Shown here in pieces: positions 44,848-53,907 of a stretch of 64,000 bases of DNA. The translations under genes and the position numbers were made by a program. Each line of letters opens with the position of its first letter. The first letter of the stretch is position 1. The notes beneath the pieces are model-generated. The model had not been told where the DNA came from, made no database searches, and saw nothing but the letters and a program-made list of their open reading frames with translations. The stretch covers positions 124,001 through 188,000 of the forward strand of contig NZ_PYGK01000009.1 of NCBI RefSeq assembly GCF_003014595.1, written 5' to 3'. Source of the stretch: Chitinophaga ginsengisoli (GTDB lineage Bacteria > Bacteroidota > Bacteroidia > Chitinophagales > Chitinophagaceae).

Positions 44848-46770
44848 CTAGAAAAACCCGAGGCCGATATGCCAGCCAAACCAGCCCAGGACACCTGCGC
44901 CAAAATCGAAGGGGCTATAGTGCCTGGGGACCTTGATTTCATGCTCGGGGTCAGACACATCCAGTTTATCGCTATAATAAACCGTGAACGTTGGTCCGGC
45001 GAAGAAAGTAATGTTTTTTGCCAGTCGCCTGTTCCAGACTGCCTGTAACCTGACCATGGTATTGGTAGCATCCCAGTTGCCCAGGTAAACGTATTGTGAG
45101 GTAACGTCCGCAGTAATAAACGTTGAGGGAGATAATCTGAAATCGTGCCCGATACCATAACCGAAGGAATAGGCCTTCCTGTCGCCCAGGGTCATACCTG
45201 CCACCAGGAGGCTGTATAACTTTTTATTACCGGATTTATAGGCCACATTCAGGTCCATCACCTCGTTGGTATAGATCTGTACCTGGTGATAACCCCTTCT
45301 TACAAAGCTAAACAGGCCGATGCTGTAACCATCGGAGGAGTCGGCATAGTTTAATACCCCTATCTGTACGCCTTTGAGGAGGCCCGCATAGTTGACCAGT
45401 CCGGAGATCTGGGCACCACTGACGGTATCTATGGCCACATTCATCGCGCCAGCTATTTGTGCGCCCTTCACTCGTTTTGTATAGTTAATAAGGCCGGATA
45501 TCTGGGCGCCATTAGTGGTGTCGATATTGACATTTAGGGCGCCGGATATCTGTGCACCTCCAATCCCCTGACTGTAGTTCGCAAGACCCGCCAGCTGTGC
45601 GCCGCTGACGGTTCCCCTGGCCAGACCGATAGCGCCGGCAGCCTGTAATCCCTGGAGATTTCCGCCGGAGTGACTGATGACGCCTGAAAGCTGTGCACCT
45701 TTTGAATCGGCGCCCGTCTGATTATATACGCCGCTCGCCTGTAAGCCCCGGAAACCGTATTTCACCATATTACTTATTCCCGCGGCCTGAAATCCTTTCA
45801 GTGAATCCAAGGTGTGATTATGTATGCCCGCCAGCTGCACACCGGTCATACGACCGCCGACGATATTAAATATGCCTGCCAGCTGTACCCACTTCACATC
45901 CTTCTGATCAATGTTAAACACCCCCGCAATTTCTACTCCGCTAAGTCCTGCTGTATAACCGCCGATGAAGTTCATGGAGAACTTATTGATTACCTGCGAG
46001 CCTATTTTCCCATGAGTACCAATAGCGGGTACGAGTGAGTACTGGTAGGGTTGTTTGGTAAAGAAGTCACTGAGGTTGAGACTCTGCATCCGCTGGCGGG
46101 AGGACAGGAAGAAACGGCCGAACATGGTCTGTTCAACGTGGGTATACTTATTTATATCTACTACGCTGAGTTGTATGGGCGGCGCTGGTTTAATACTGGC
46201 ATCCAGTTCCTGGTCATGTCCGGAAGGTATCAGCATGATCGTATCCCGGTACAGTTCTTTACTCACGGTCAGCATAGCGGCGGTCCTTTCTTTTTCACGC
46301 AGGCGTATCCTGTAATAACCCTGGTCATTGGTCATGGTAGAGATCAGCTGCATTGTTTCATAGACGCTGGCATTGGTGATGGGAGATCCTGTAATGGCGT
46401 CTTTTACATGTCCGCTTACCACGAACCATTTCTCTTTTGAGGAGGTTCCGGGCTGTATGATGATCTGGTCGCCTATTTCGCGGAACTGGAAATTGCCCTG
46501 GAACAATATATCGAGTACCTGTTTGACAGATCTGTTACTTACATGTATGGTTACAAGGCTATCATCATGAATAAATTCCTTTACATAAGAGAAGTGAAAT
46601 CCGCCCTGCATGCTGATGTTATCTAGTACTACAGCAAGAGGGCGTCGGTCGGCATCAACGGTAACCGTTTTATTAAGTGGGCTTTGGGCATAACTGGCGT
46701 AGCTTCCATAGAAGAATGCTATCAGTATCATTAGATGTTTCAACAGAACAGTTTTGATATTTTGAGGCAA
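44848..46770 (-). CDS. STN/carboxypeptidase-regulatory protein with GxQxxGxxN repeat domain
   Basis: This 640-residue secreted protein has a signal peptide (about 1-29), an STN domain (about 35-110), a CarboxypepD_reg-like domain (about 115-195; VSGHVKDAITGSPITNASV) and then about eleven repeats of 18-22 residues with core GxQxxGxxN (about 278-488; GVQLAGIHN, GAQISGLIN, GVQIGVLN). The C-terminal 150 residues look like outer-membrane strands ending GWHIGLGFF. The repeats resemble the LA_2272-type surface repeats described from Leptospira. An N-terminus of TonB-receptor type without an obvious plug domain is unusual. The role is unknown; surface exposure is inferred. Confidence 0.8.
   Translation of the reverse strand: MPQNIKTVLLKHLMILIAFFYGSYASYAQSPLNKTVTVDADRRPLAVVLDNISMQGGFHFSYVKEFIHDDSLVTIHVSNRSVKQVLDILFQGNFQFREIGDQIIIQPGTSSKEKWFVVSGHVKDAITGSPITNASVYETMQLISTMTNDQGYYRIRLREKERTAAMLTVSKELYRDTIMLIPSGHDQELDASIKPAPPIQLSVVDINKYTHVEQTMFGRFFLSSRQRMQSLNLSDFFTKQPYQYSLVPAIGTHGKIGSQVINKFSMNFIGGYTAGLSGVEIAGVFNIDQKDVKWVQLAGIFNIVGGRMTGVQLAGIHNHTLDSLKGFQAAGISNMVKYGFRGLQASGVYNQTGADSKGAQLSGVISHSGGNLQGLQAAGAIGLARGTVSGAQLAGLANYSQGIGGAQISGALNVNIDTTNGAQISGLINYTKRVKGAQIAGAMNVAIDTVSGAQISGLVNYAGLLKGVQIGVLNYADSSDGYSIGLFSFVRRGYHQVQIYTNEVMDLNVAYKSGNKKLYSLLVAGMTLGDRKAYSFGYGIGHDFRLSPSTFITADVTSQYVYLGNWDATNTMVRLQAVWNRRLAKNITFFAGPTFTVYYSDKLDVSDPEHEIKVPRHYSPFDFGAGVLGWFGWHIGLGFF
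45307..45939 (-). repeat. Tandem coding repeat (GxQxxGxxN units)
   Basis: About eleven units of 54-66 bases encode GxQ-[ILA]-[SA]-G-[LIA]-x-N. The units are diverged in DNA, so the array is old, though some neighbours share longer runs (GAQISGLINY, GAQISGLVNY). Confidence 0.8.
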
Positions 46771-46811
46771 GATACTATGTATTTTTCTTTTTGGATATTA
46801 ACTACTCATAC

Positions 46812-47025
46812 AGTAGGTTTGTGCCGCATTTGGTTTCACCTGGTGGTGAATTAATAGGGAATCCGGTGTAAATCCGGAGCTATCCCCGTAGCTGTAATCC
46901 TGTATCGTGCATGACGATCGGTTTTTCCGGACAATCAATCTCCCAATGCCACTGTTCGAATAAGACGGACGGGAAGGCCCGGAAAAAGCAGGAGAGCCAG
47001 AAGACCTGCCAATAGCAACCGACAT
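46812..47025 (+). ncRNA. Cobalamin (B12) riboswitch
   Basis: The segment shows the ordered landmarks of an AdoCbl-type riboswitch: GGGAATCCGGTGTAAATCC from about 46857, the CCCCGTAGCTGTAA box at about 46884-46897, GCCACTG at about 46948, GGGAAGGC at about 46971 and the B12 box AGCCAGAAGACCTGCC at 46995-47010. GTAGGTTTG (46813-46821) pairs roughly with GCAACCGAC (47015-47023) as the closing stem. It lies in the leader of the BtuG/BtuB operon and should reduce its expression when cobalamin is plentiful. The mechanism, attenuation or ribosome-site masking, cannot be decided by eye. Confidence 0.93.
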
Positions 47026-47202
47026 TCCGTGCCTTCGGGTGAAAGACACTTGATGCAGTTACTGCCTGCTAAAGGCGCTGTTTCTTATTTATCAATTTAG
47101 TTGTGCCGGTAAGAAAGTCACTGTAGACAGGATTGCCTGCGATTTGTGTATTCAGTAAAAAGAGGGTCATGGTATTCATCAACCAAGATAAATGTTCGAA
47201 TT

Positions 47203-48261
47203 ATGTATAAAAATTTACGTTCCTGGTTACTGGCGGGCTTAGTATTAGCCGCTGCCTCCTGTAAGAATGATGATACTGTAGCACCTCCTCCGGGCAAGTA
47301 CGACAATGGTTTTTATATTGTCAGTGAAGGAAATTTCGGTGTTGCTGCCGGTGATATCAACTACTACGATTACGATAAGGATTCTATCTACAAGTATGTT
47401 TATTCTGCAGAGAATCCCGGTAAAAAGCTGGGTACGTCCTCTACTACCATGCAGTTCGGCACCGTATACAATGGTAAGTTGTACCTGGTGGGCAAATATG
47501 ATGGTCCGTTTGTAGCTGTTGATGCTGCCACACTGAAAGAGACCGGAAGGGTAGACAGCCTGCCCGGCCATGACGGACGCGCTTTCCTGGGCGTGGATGA
47601 CAGCCGCGGATTGCTCAGTACCGCTGTTGGAATATATCCTGTAACCCTTTCTGGATTGACCCTGGGCACAAAGATCAGCAGCGTGGATGGTGAAGTGAAG
47701 GATATGATCAAAAGTGGTAATTATATATTTGTCATATCAGCGAAGGATGGTATCGTTGCCCTGAATGCCAATGATTACAGTCTGGCAAAGAAACTGGGAA
47801 CAGCGGTATCTGGTTTTGTACAGAGCAAAGACGGTAATGTATGGGCAGCTTCCGCTACACAGCTCAAGAAGATCAATGCTGCTACGCTGGCGGTGGATAG
47901 TATTACTACCGGTTTCCCTGTTTATTTTAATGAATGGACTTATACCAATAGCTCTATAGTTGCCTCTACTACGGATAATGCTATATTTATTATCTCCGGT
48001 ACCAACAAGGTATACCGTTACACTGGTGATGCAGCGTCTCTTGGTACGCCATTTATTACACTTCCTGCAGGACAGTATTTCTACGGAAAAGGTATCGGGT
48101 ATGACAAAACGAAAAACTACCTGGTATTGAACAGCAATACAAATGTTTATGGTGCAGATGCCAACAATACGATCTATATACACAATGCGACTACGGGTGC
48201 CTTGCAGCACAGCAAGACCTACGAGGGATTCTATTTCCCTGGCATGGCTGTTTTCCGTTAA
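47203..48261 (+). CDS. BtuG-like cobalamin-binding propeller lipoprotein (first copy)
   Basis: The ATG at 47203 is chosen because it begins a lipoprotein signal (lipobox AAASC, cysteine near residue 20); the earlier in-frame ATG at 47146 gives 19 unrelated residues. The 352-residue product is a seven-bladed beta-propeller of the DUF5074/YncE type (NGFYIVSEGNFGVAAGDINYYD, YNGKLYLVGKYDGPFVAVDA). BtuG proteins of Bacteroides hold cobalamin at the cell surface and pass it to BtuB. It is the first gene behind the riboswitch and lies 17 bp before BtuB. Confidence 0.85.
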   Translation: MYKNLRSWLLAGLVLAAASCKNDDTVAPPPGKYDNGFYIVSEGNFGVAAGDINYYDYDKDSIYKYVYSAENPGKKLGTSSTTMQFGTVYNGKLYLVGKYDGPFVAVDAATLKETGRVDSLPGHDGRAFLGVDDSRGLLSTAVGIYPVTLSGLTLGTKISSVDGEVKDMIKSGNYIFVISAKDGIVALNANDYSLAKKLGTAVSGFVQSKDGNVWAASATQLKKINAATLAVDSITTGFPVYFNEWTYTNSSIVASTTDNAIFIISGTNKVYRYTGDAASLGTPFITLPAGQYFYGKGIGYDKTKNYLVLNSNTNVYGADANNTIYIHNATTGALQHSKTYEGFYFPGMAVFR

Positions 48262-48278
48262 TCCATTTTGAGACACAC

Positions 48279-50297
48279 TTGGACAATCGCCACTACATAC
48301 GATCTGTATTTCTTTTTATCCTGTGCGTGACAGTCTGCTACAGACTACATGCACAGGATAAAGTGGTGTTGCCTGCTAAAGACACGGCGGCTACCAGGAT
48401 GTTGCAGGGAGTGACCATCTTCTCCGACAGAAGTAATCCGGTATCGCCGGTACAGACCCTGAGCGGCATCGCATTGGAAAAGATGAACAGTCTTTCTGTG
48501 GCAGATGCCATGCGTTTCTTTTCAGGTGTACAGCTGAAGGATTACGGCGGACTGGGAGGATTAAAAACACTGAATGTGCGTAGTATGGGGACGAATCATA
48601 CAGGTGTTTTCTATGATGGTATACAGCTGGGCAATGCCCAGAACGGCACGGTGGACCTGGGAAGGTTTTCTTTGGATAATATAGAACAGATAGATCTCTA
48701 CAATGCGCAGAAAGGTGTGCTGCTACAACCGGCGAAAGGATTTGCTGCAGCTTCGGCTATCTACCTGCAATCCCGTAAACCGGTGTTCCGGGAGGGAGAA
48801 AAGACCCACGGAAAAGTAGCTTTTAAGACAGGCGCTTTCGGGTTGGTCAATCCATCCCTGAGACTGGAACAACGCCTATCGGAGCGATTATCGGCTGTTG
48901 TGAGCAGTGAATGGCTGCATGGGAATGGCCGGTATAAATTCAGGTATACCAATGGCACTTATGACACTACCGCTATCAGGCAGAATGCAGCGATTGATGC
49001 CGCCCGTGTGGAGGCAGGTTTGTATGGGCAATTAAAAGACAGCAGCAGCTGGCAGGCAAAAGTGTATTATTATAATTCCACACGGGGATTGCCAGGTGCT
49101 ATTGTCAGCAATAAGTTCCTGAACGGACAACATCAGTGGGACAGGAATCTGTTTATACAATCATCCTATAAGAAACAATTCGGGAAACGGTATACCATGC
49201 TGCTGAACGCGAAGTTCATGTATGACTATGTCCGTTACCTGGATACGGCCATTGTTACGGTGGATGGCCCCTTGATGAACCGTTATCAGCAGAAGGAATA
49301 TTATTTCTCCTCTGCCAATCAGTATAAGATCACGTCTTTCTGGGATGTGGCTTTGTCTGCCGACTTCCAGGTGAATGAAATGACGGCTGTTAACCTCGAT
49401 CATTTTGCGATTCCCACCCGTTACAGTACGTTGGCAGCAGCAGCAACGCAGTTGCACCTGGGACCAGTAGAGCTGCAGGGAAATCTGCTGGCTACCGTCG
49501 TGAACGAAACCACCAAAGCATATACAGCAGGCCGGGATTTTCATAAGTTAACGCCTACCATACTAGTCTCCTGGCAGCCTTTTCGGGAAGAGGACCTGAA
49601 AATAAGGGCATTCTACAAGAACAGCTTCCGCATGCCGACCTTTAACGACATGTATTATAGCACGGTGGGAAATCCCGCTTTGCGGCCGGAGTCTGCCAAA
49701 CAATATAATATCGGGACAGGGTATACGAGGAGCTCAGGCGGGTTCCTGCAATTCTTTTCGCTGCAGGCGGATGCGTATTACACGCATGTGAAAGATAAGA
49801 TCGTGGCTTCTCCGGGACGTAATTTTCAATGGATGATGCAGAATATCGGCGCTGTAGATATTTATGGTATTGACGCCAGTGTCCAGTTATCGCCTGTACT
49901 GCTGCCCGCTGTGAAAACAGATTTCTCTGTGAAGTATACTTATCAGAAGGCCCTGGACAAGAGCAATCCGGCAGAGGTCAATTATAAGGACCAGATTGCC
50001 TATATTCCGGTACATAGCGGATCATTCATTGCGCATGCCTCCTGGCACAAGTGGGATGTGAATTATAGTTTTATTTATGTCGGAGAAAGATATTTCCTGA
50101 ATACCAATATTCCGCTATATTACATGGAGCCCTGGTATACCAGTGATGTCTCTGTGACGACCAGTTTGTTATTTGGTCGAAAGCTGGTGAAGCTGACCGG
50201 GGAATTAAATAATGTATTTAACCAGTATTATGACGTTGTGATTAACTACCCGATGCCAGGGCGTTATTACCGTCTTACTGCCAGTATAAATTTTTAG
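48279..50297 (+). CDS. btuB: BtuB-like TonB-dependent cobalamin receptor
   Basis: This 672-residue outer-membrane receptor has a signal peptide (VFLFILCVTVCYRLHAQ), a TonB-box-like segment near residue 45 (GVTIFSDRS), a plug domain (about 60-165; MNSLSVADAMRFFSGVQL, DYGGLGGLKTLNVRSMG, THTGVFYDGIQLGN-type loop) and a barrel ending NYPMPGRYYRLTASINF. The start appears to be TTG at 48279, since no suitable ATG precedes the signal peptide; this is the main uncertainty. There is no carboxypeptidase-regulatory domain, which separates it from SusC proteins. The riboswitch and the flanking BtuG-like genes identify cobalamin as cargo. Confidence 0.9.
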   Translation: MDNRHYIRSVFLFILCVTVCYRLHAQDKVVLPAKDTAATRMLQGVTIFSDRSNPVSPVQTLSGIALEKMNSLSVADAMRFFSGVQLKDYGGLGGLKTLNVRSMGTNHTGVFYDGIQLGNAQNGTVDLGRFSLDNIEQIDLYNAQKGVLLQPAKGFAAASAIYLQSRKPVFREGEKTHGKVAFKTGAFGLVNPSLRLEQRLSERLSAVVSSEWLHGNGRYKFRYTNGTYDTTAIRQNAAIDAARVEAGLYGQLKDSSSWQAKVYYYNSTRGLPGAIVSNKFLNGQHQWDRNLFIQSSYKKQFGKRYTMLLNAKFMYDYVRYLDTAIVTVDGPLMNRYQQKEYYFSSANQYKITSFWDVALSADFQVNEMTAVNLDHFAIPTRYSTLAAAATQLHLGPVELQGNLLATVVNETTKAYTAGRDFHKLTPTILVSWQPFREEDLKIRAFYKNSFRMPTFNDMYYSTVGNPALRPESAKQYNIGTGYTRSSGGFLQFFSLQADAYYTHVKDKIVASPGRNFQWMMQNIGAVDIYGIDASVQLSPVLLPAVKTDFSVKYTYQKALDKSNPAEVNYKDQIAYIPVHSGSFIAHASWHKWDVNYSFIYVGERYFLNTNIPLYYMEPWYTSDVSVTTSLLFGRKLVKLTGELNNVFNQYYDVVINYPMPGRYYRLTASINF

Positions 50298-50300
50298 TCT

Positions 50301-51428
50301 ATGCGTTTTTATATATCACTGCTGGTTGTGTGTGGTTTGCTTACGGGGCTTGCTGCCTGTCGTAAGGGTGCGTCTGTCGTACCGGGTGATGACACACATG
50401 TGGGGGCTGACAGCCTGCGTAATGGCTTTTACCTGCTGAATGAGGGTAACATGGGTATGAACCTGGCCACACTGGATTATTATAACAGCAGCACGGGTAT
50501 TTACAGCAGCAATATTTACAGTGCTATCAATCCCGGTGCCACCAAAGAGCTGGGGGATGTGGGGAATGACCTGCAGATCTATGGAGGTAAACTGTATGCA
50601 GTGATTGCCCTGTCTGATAAGGTGGAAGTGATGGATGTGCATACGGCAAAACGTATCGGGCAGATCAATGTGCCCTCCTGTAGGTATATTACTTTTTACA
50701 AGGGGAAGGCTTATGTTAGTTCGTACGCCACTACAGCAGGTGGAACATCCGGCGTGAATGGCTATGTAGCCGAGGTTGATACAGCTACCTTACAGGTGAT
50801 CCGTACTGCAGGTGTAGGCCGGCAGCCGGAGGAAATGGCGATATCGGGAGATAAGATGTATGTGGCTAATTCGGGGGGATATAGCGCCAGTAATTTTGAA
50901 AGAACGGTGTCGGTACTCGATATGAATACGTTTAAGGAGATAAAACGTATAGATGTAGCTGTTAATCTGCACCATGTAAAGGCAGATAAATACGGCGATG
51001 TTTATGTCACTTCCCGGGGGGATTATTATGACCTGCATTCAAAGCTGTTTGTGATAGATACCCAGCGGGATATTGTAAAAGACTCTTTAGCAGCTGCAGT
51101 CAGTGATATTTGGATCTCGGGAGATAGTGCGTATATCTATGGTGTTGAATGGAGTTATGTGACAAACAAGAATACCATCAGCTATGGTATTGTTGATATC
51201 AAAAACGAACGTATGCTCACCAATAAGTTTATTACAGACGGGACTGATGCACAGATAACGACGCCTTCCGGCATAGCTGTTGATCCGACTACCAAAGAGA
51301 TCTATGTAACAGATGCAAAGGATAACCTGCTGCCGGGAACATTGTATTGTTTTAGTCCGGCGGGTAAAAAGAAATGGAGCGTGACCACGGGAGATATTCC
51401 GGGGCATTTTGCTTTTGTACGGAATTAA
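50301..51428 (+). CDS. BtuG-like cobalamin-binding propeller lipoprotein (second copy)
   Basis: This 375-residue lipoprotein (lipobox LAAC, cysteine near residue 20) is a DUF5074/YncE propeller with more canonical BtuG motifs than the first copy: NGFYLLNEGNMGMNLATLDYY, ELGDVGNDLQIYGGKLYAVI, SDKVEVMDVHTAKRIGQI (quoted in parts) and a blade with TPSGIAVDPTTKEIYVTDAKD. It starts 3 bp after BtuB. The two copies flank BtuB and may differ in ligand preference, which is an inference. Confidence 0.88.
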   Translation: MRFYISLLVVCGLLTGLAACRKGASVVPGDDTHVGADSLRNGFYLLNEGNMGMNLATLDYYNSSTGIYSSNIYSAINPGATKELGDVGNDLQIYGGKLYAVIALSDKVEVMDVHTAKRIGQINVPSCRYITFYKGKAYVSSYATTAGGTSGVNGYVAEVDTATLQVIRTAGVGRQPEEMAISGDKMYVANSGGYSASNFERTVSVLDMNTFKEIKRIDVAVNLHHVKADKYGDVYVTSRGDYYDLHSKLFVIDTQRDIVKDSLAAAVSDIWISGDSAYIYGVEWSYVTNKNTISYGIVDIKNERMLTNKFITDGTDAQITTPSGIAVDPTTKEIYVTDAKDNLLPGTLYCFSPAGKKKWSVTTGDIPGHFAFVRN

Positions 51429-51441
51429 CCATTCAACCTGA

Positions 51442-52359
51442 TTGCTTATGCGTATTACCAGAATAATCATTTTAACCGGGCTGCTGGCAGGGGTGCTTGT
51501 TTCCTGCTCGAAAGATGATGGAGACCAGCCGGGAGGAGCCGGTATCAGGCCCATTACAGATAGCAGTAGTCCCTATATCAGTGTGGTATATGACTATCAG
51601 CCTGCGCCGGGACAATTCGTCAATGAGAGTATCGGCACTCCGGCAGGCGCACAAAAGATCATTGGAGGAACATCAGAACTGCTGCACCTTGGCGCGTTTG
51701 GTGGGTATGTAGTATTTGGGTTTGACCATTCTATCCTCAATAAAAGCGGCGCTGATCTGGCTATTTATGGCAATCCGGTAAAGCCGCCTGTGGAGCTGTC
51801 GGAACCGGGTATTGTGATGGTGAGTAAGGACGAGAACCGGAACGGTAAGCCTGATGATACCTGGTATGAGCTGGCGGGCAGTGAATATCGTGCAGCCACC
51901 ACTATCAGGCATTATAAGGTGACTTATTTTAATCCGGGTGGTGTGAAGGATGTTCCCTGGAAGGATAACCAGGGGCGTTCTGGTGCGGTGTTGATCAATA
52001 CTTTCCACAATCATTCGTATTATCCTTTATTTGCGGCGAACCAGGATTCTATCAGCTTTGAAGGCACCTTACTGAAAAGTACCTCCGGCGTGCTACCAGG
52101 AACGGATACTTATGTGAATACGGGGTTTGCCTGGGGGTATGCGGACAACTGGGGTACCGATCCTGTAAAAGATCCTTATGCCACTAACCTGTATAATTCA
52201 TTTGATCTGTCCTGGGCAGTGAATAGCAATGGGGAGGCAGTGAGCCTGTCTGCCATTGATTTTGTAAAAGTGTATACCGGTCAGCAGGACAAAGGTGATG
52301 CGGCGGTAGGGGAGACCTCTACTGAGATCAGGGGTGCCGTTGATCTGAATATGAAATAA
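51442..52359 (+). CDS. Lipoprotein of the cobalamin uptake locus, function unknown
   Basis: This 305-residue protein has a lipoprotein signal (lipobox VLVSC, cysteine near 20) and an all-beta body with NESIGTPAGAQKIIGG, LGAFGGYVVFGFDHSI, EPGIVMVSKDENRNGKPDDTWYELAGSEY (quoted in part) and YVNTGFAWGYADNWG. Proteins like it, usually named cell surface protein, recur next to BtuB/BtuG genes in Bacteroidota. The DENRNGKPDD loop looks like a calcium site. It lies 13 bp after the second BtuG gene. It may be another surface cobalamin- or corrinoid-binding protein; that is inferred from position. Confidence 0.78.
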   Translation: MLMRITRIIILTGLLAGVLVSCSKDDGDQPGGAGIRPITDSSSPYISVVYDYQPAPGQFVNESIGTPAGAQKIIGGTSELLHLGAFGGYVVFGFDHSILNKSGADLAIYGNPVKPPVELSEPGIVMVSKDENRNGKPDDTWYELAGSEYRAATTIRHYKVTYFNPGGVKDVPWKDNQGRSGAVLINTFHNHSYYPLFAANQDSISFEGTLLKSTSGVLPGTDTYVNTGFAWGYADNWGTDPVKDPYATNLYNSFDLSWAVNSNGEAVSLSAIDFVKVYTGQQDKGDAAVGETSTEIRGAVDLNMK

Positions 52360-52451
52360 TTTGCTACTAATTTTTGTTATTTTACGAGGGCTGTTCGCTG
52401 AAGGTGGACGGCCCTTTCCATTATTTATGTTCACGTTCAAAATTCAATTCC

Positions 52452-53615
52452 ATGCTTAAAGCCACATTTATGAGAAATGTGCTCCTGCTCTGTATGCTGG
52501 CGGCCGTTCTGACTGCGTTCAGGTCTACCAGCAGAACAACAGCCACTCAGGCGCCTGTACCTGACAGTATTATGCCCGTAAGAGGTTTTTGTATCGGAGC
52601 GCCCAGGAAGGCTGCGCTCGATGATTTTATCAAATTTATTAAAGAAGAACTGGTTACCCGTAAGGTCAACACCCTTATCCTGCGTGTGGATTACAACTAT
52701 GAGTACGAAAGTTATCCTGAACTGAGGGAACAGGGGGCGTTATCGAAGGCTGATATCAAAAAGTTGGTGCAGGTATGCCGTCAGAACAAGATCAACCTCA
52801 TTCCGCAACTGAACCTGTTGGGGCATCAGTCCTGGGCCGGACAGACGAATAACCTGCTGACCAAGTTCCCGCAGTTTGACGAAACGCCCTGGGTAAAGAT
52901 GCCGGAAAAGTATGAGTGGCCTAATGCTGATGGACTGTATTGTAAGAGTTATTGTCCGCTGCACCCGGAAGTGCACGACGTAGTATTCAAGCTGATGGAT
53001 GAGCTCTGCGATGTGTTTGAGAGTACAGCTTTCCATGCAGGGATGGACGAAGTATTCTACATCGGAGAAGCGAAATGTCCCCGCTGTGGCGGCCGTGACA
53101 AGGCAGAATTATTCGCAGGAGAAGTAAGCCTGTTACGTAACCATCTAGCAGAAAAGGGAAGGAACTTATGGATATGGGGCGACCGTCTCATAGATGGTAA
53201 AACCACTGGCATTGGTATGTGGGAAGCTAGCCTGAACAATACCTATCGCGCTATTGACCTGATCCCTAAGGACGTGGTGATCTGCGACTGGCATTACGAC
53301 CGTCCTGATAAAACGCCAGTGTATTTTGCTATGAAGGGCTTAAAGGTGATCACCTGTCCCTGGAGGAAGCCTGACTTTGCCACACAGCAGGTAAAAGACA
53401 TGCTGGAATACCGGGCATCTTCAACGCCGATCATGAAAGACAGGTATCAGGGGATGATGCAGACGGTATGGTCTGGTCCGGAAGACTTCATGGATGAATA
53501 TTATGGCAGGAAACAGCCAAGGCCGCGTGAAGATGGTAAGCCTGCGGATACGGTACATACGCAGACAAAGTGTTTCCGTCAGCTATTTACTGAGATCAAT
53601 AAGGCGACAATGTAA
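52452..53615 (+). CDS. GH20-like beta-N-acetylhexosaminidase domain protein
   Basis: The ATG at 52452 is preferred because a signal segment (MRNVLLLCMLAAVLTAF) follows directly; the frame is open from 52374. The 387-residue product is a TIM barrel resembling GH20: VRGFCIGAPRK, NTLILRVDYNYEY, IPQLNLLGHQSW, and the Asp-Glu catalytic pair in FHAGMDEVFYIGE. WIWGDRLIDG and WHYDRPDKTPVYF build the later strands. It is shorter than classical hexosaminidases and lacks the N-terminal GH20b domain. Substrate is unknown. It ends at a strong terminator at 53635. Confidence 0.8.
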   Translation: MLKATFMRNVLLLCMLAAVLTAFRSTSRTTATQAPVPDSIMPVRGFCIGAPRKAALDDFIKFIKEELVTRKVNTLILRVDYNYEYESYPELREQGALSKADIKKLVQVCRQNKINLIPQLNLLGHQSWAGQTNNLLTKFPQFDETPWVKMPEKYEWPNADGLYCKSYCPLHPEVHDVVFKLMDELCDVFESTAFHAGMDEVFYIGEAKCPRCGGRDKAELFAGEVSLLRNHLAEKGRNLWIWGDRLIDGKTTGIGMWEASLNNTYRAIDLIPKDVVICDWHYDRPDKTPVYFAMKGLKVITCPWRKPDFATQQVKDMLEYRASSTPIMKDRYQGMMQTVWSGPEDFMDEYYGRKQPRPREDGKPADTVHTQTKCFRQLFTEINKATM

Positions 53616-53634
53616 GCCTGAATTGTTATAAAAT

Positions 53635-53672
53635 AAAAACGGGCGGTCTTGTTAAAGACTGCCCGTTTTTTT
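53635..53672 (+). terminator. Rho-independent terminator after the GH20-like gene
   Basis: A 16-bp stem (one G-U pair) from AAAAACGGGC at 53635 and GCCCGTTTTT ending at 53670, loop GTTA, with a T-run. The A-rich left flank allows function in both directions. Confidence 0.88.
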
Positions 53673-53723
53673 AGTGATGTAAGGTTACTTTTCTGCCATT
53701 ATGAAGAGGGTTTGATACCGCTC

Positions 53724-53857
53724 TAACTTCGTTCGTATACCGTCTTAAGAATGTTTCACCTATGTTCATCTTACGTTAATCCTACGTCTTTGAACGTAGG
53801 ATTAACGTAAGATGAACATAGGTGAAACATTGTTTGTACCTGATTATGACGAAGTTA
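53724..53857. repeat. Nested palindrome with perfect 38-bp arms
   Basis: Arms at 53750-53787 and 53794-53831 are perfect complements around the 6-base loop CTTTGA. Outside them TAACTTCGT (53724-53732) and ACGAAGTTA (53849-53857) form a second inverted pair, each exactly 17 bases from the inner arm, with little pairing between. The element sits between the terminator of the GH20-like gene and the end of the desaturase gene and encodes no protein. Confidence 0.9.
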
Positions 53858-53907
53858 AGGCATATTTTGTTAGGTGCTTGATTGTGTCAAGCAATTAATT
53901 GCCTATG

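Noticed and set aside
45307-45939. CRISPR array
   Set aside because: The periodicity is protein-coding (GxQxxGxxN units of varying length); there are no identical repeats with unique spacers.
44848-46770. Ordinary TonB-dependent receptor
   Set aside because: STN and carboxypeptidase-regulatory domains are present but no plug domain is seen and a repeat domain replaces most of the barrel.
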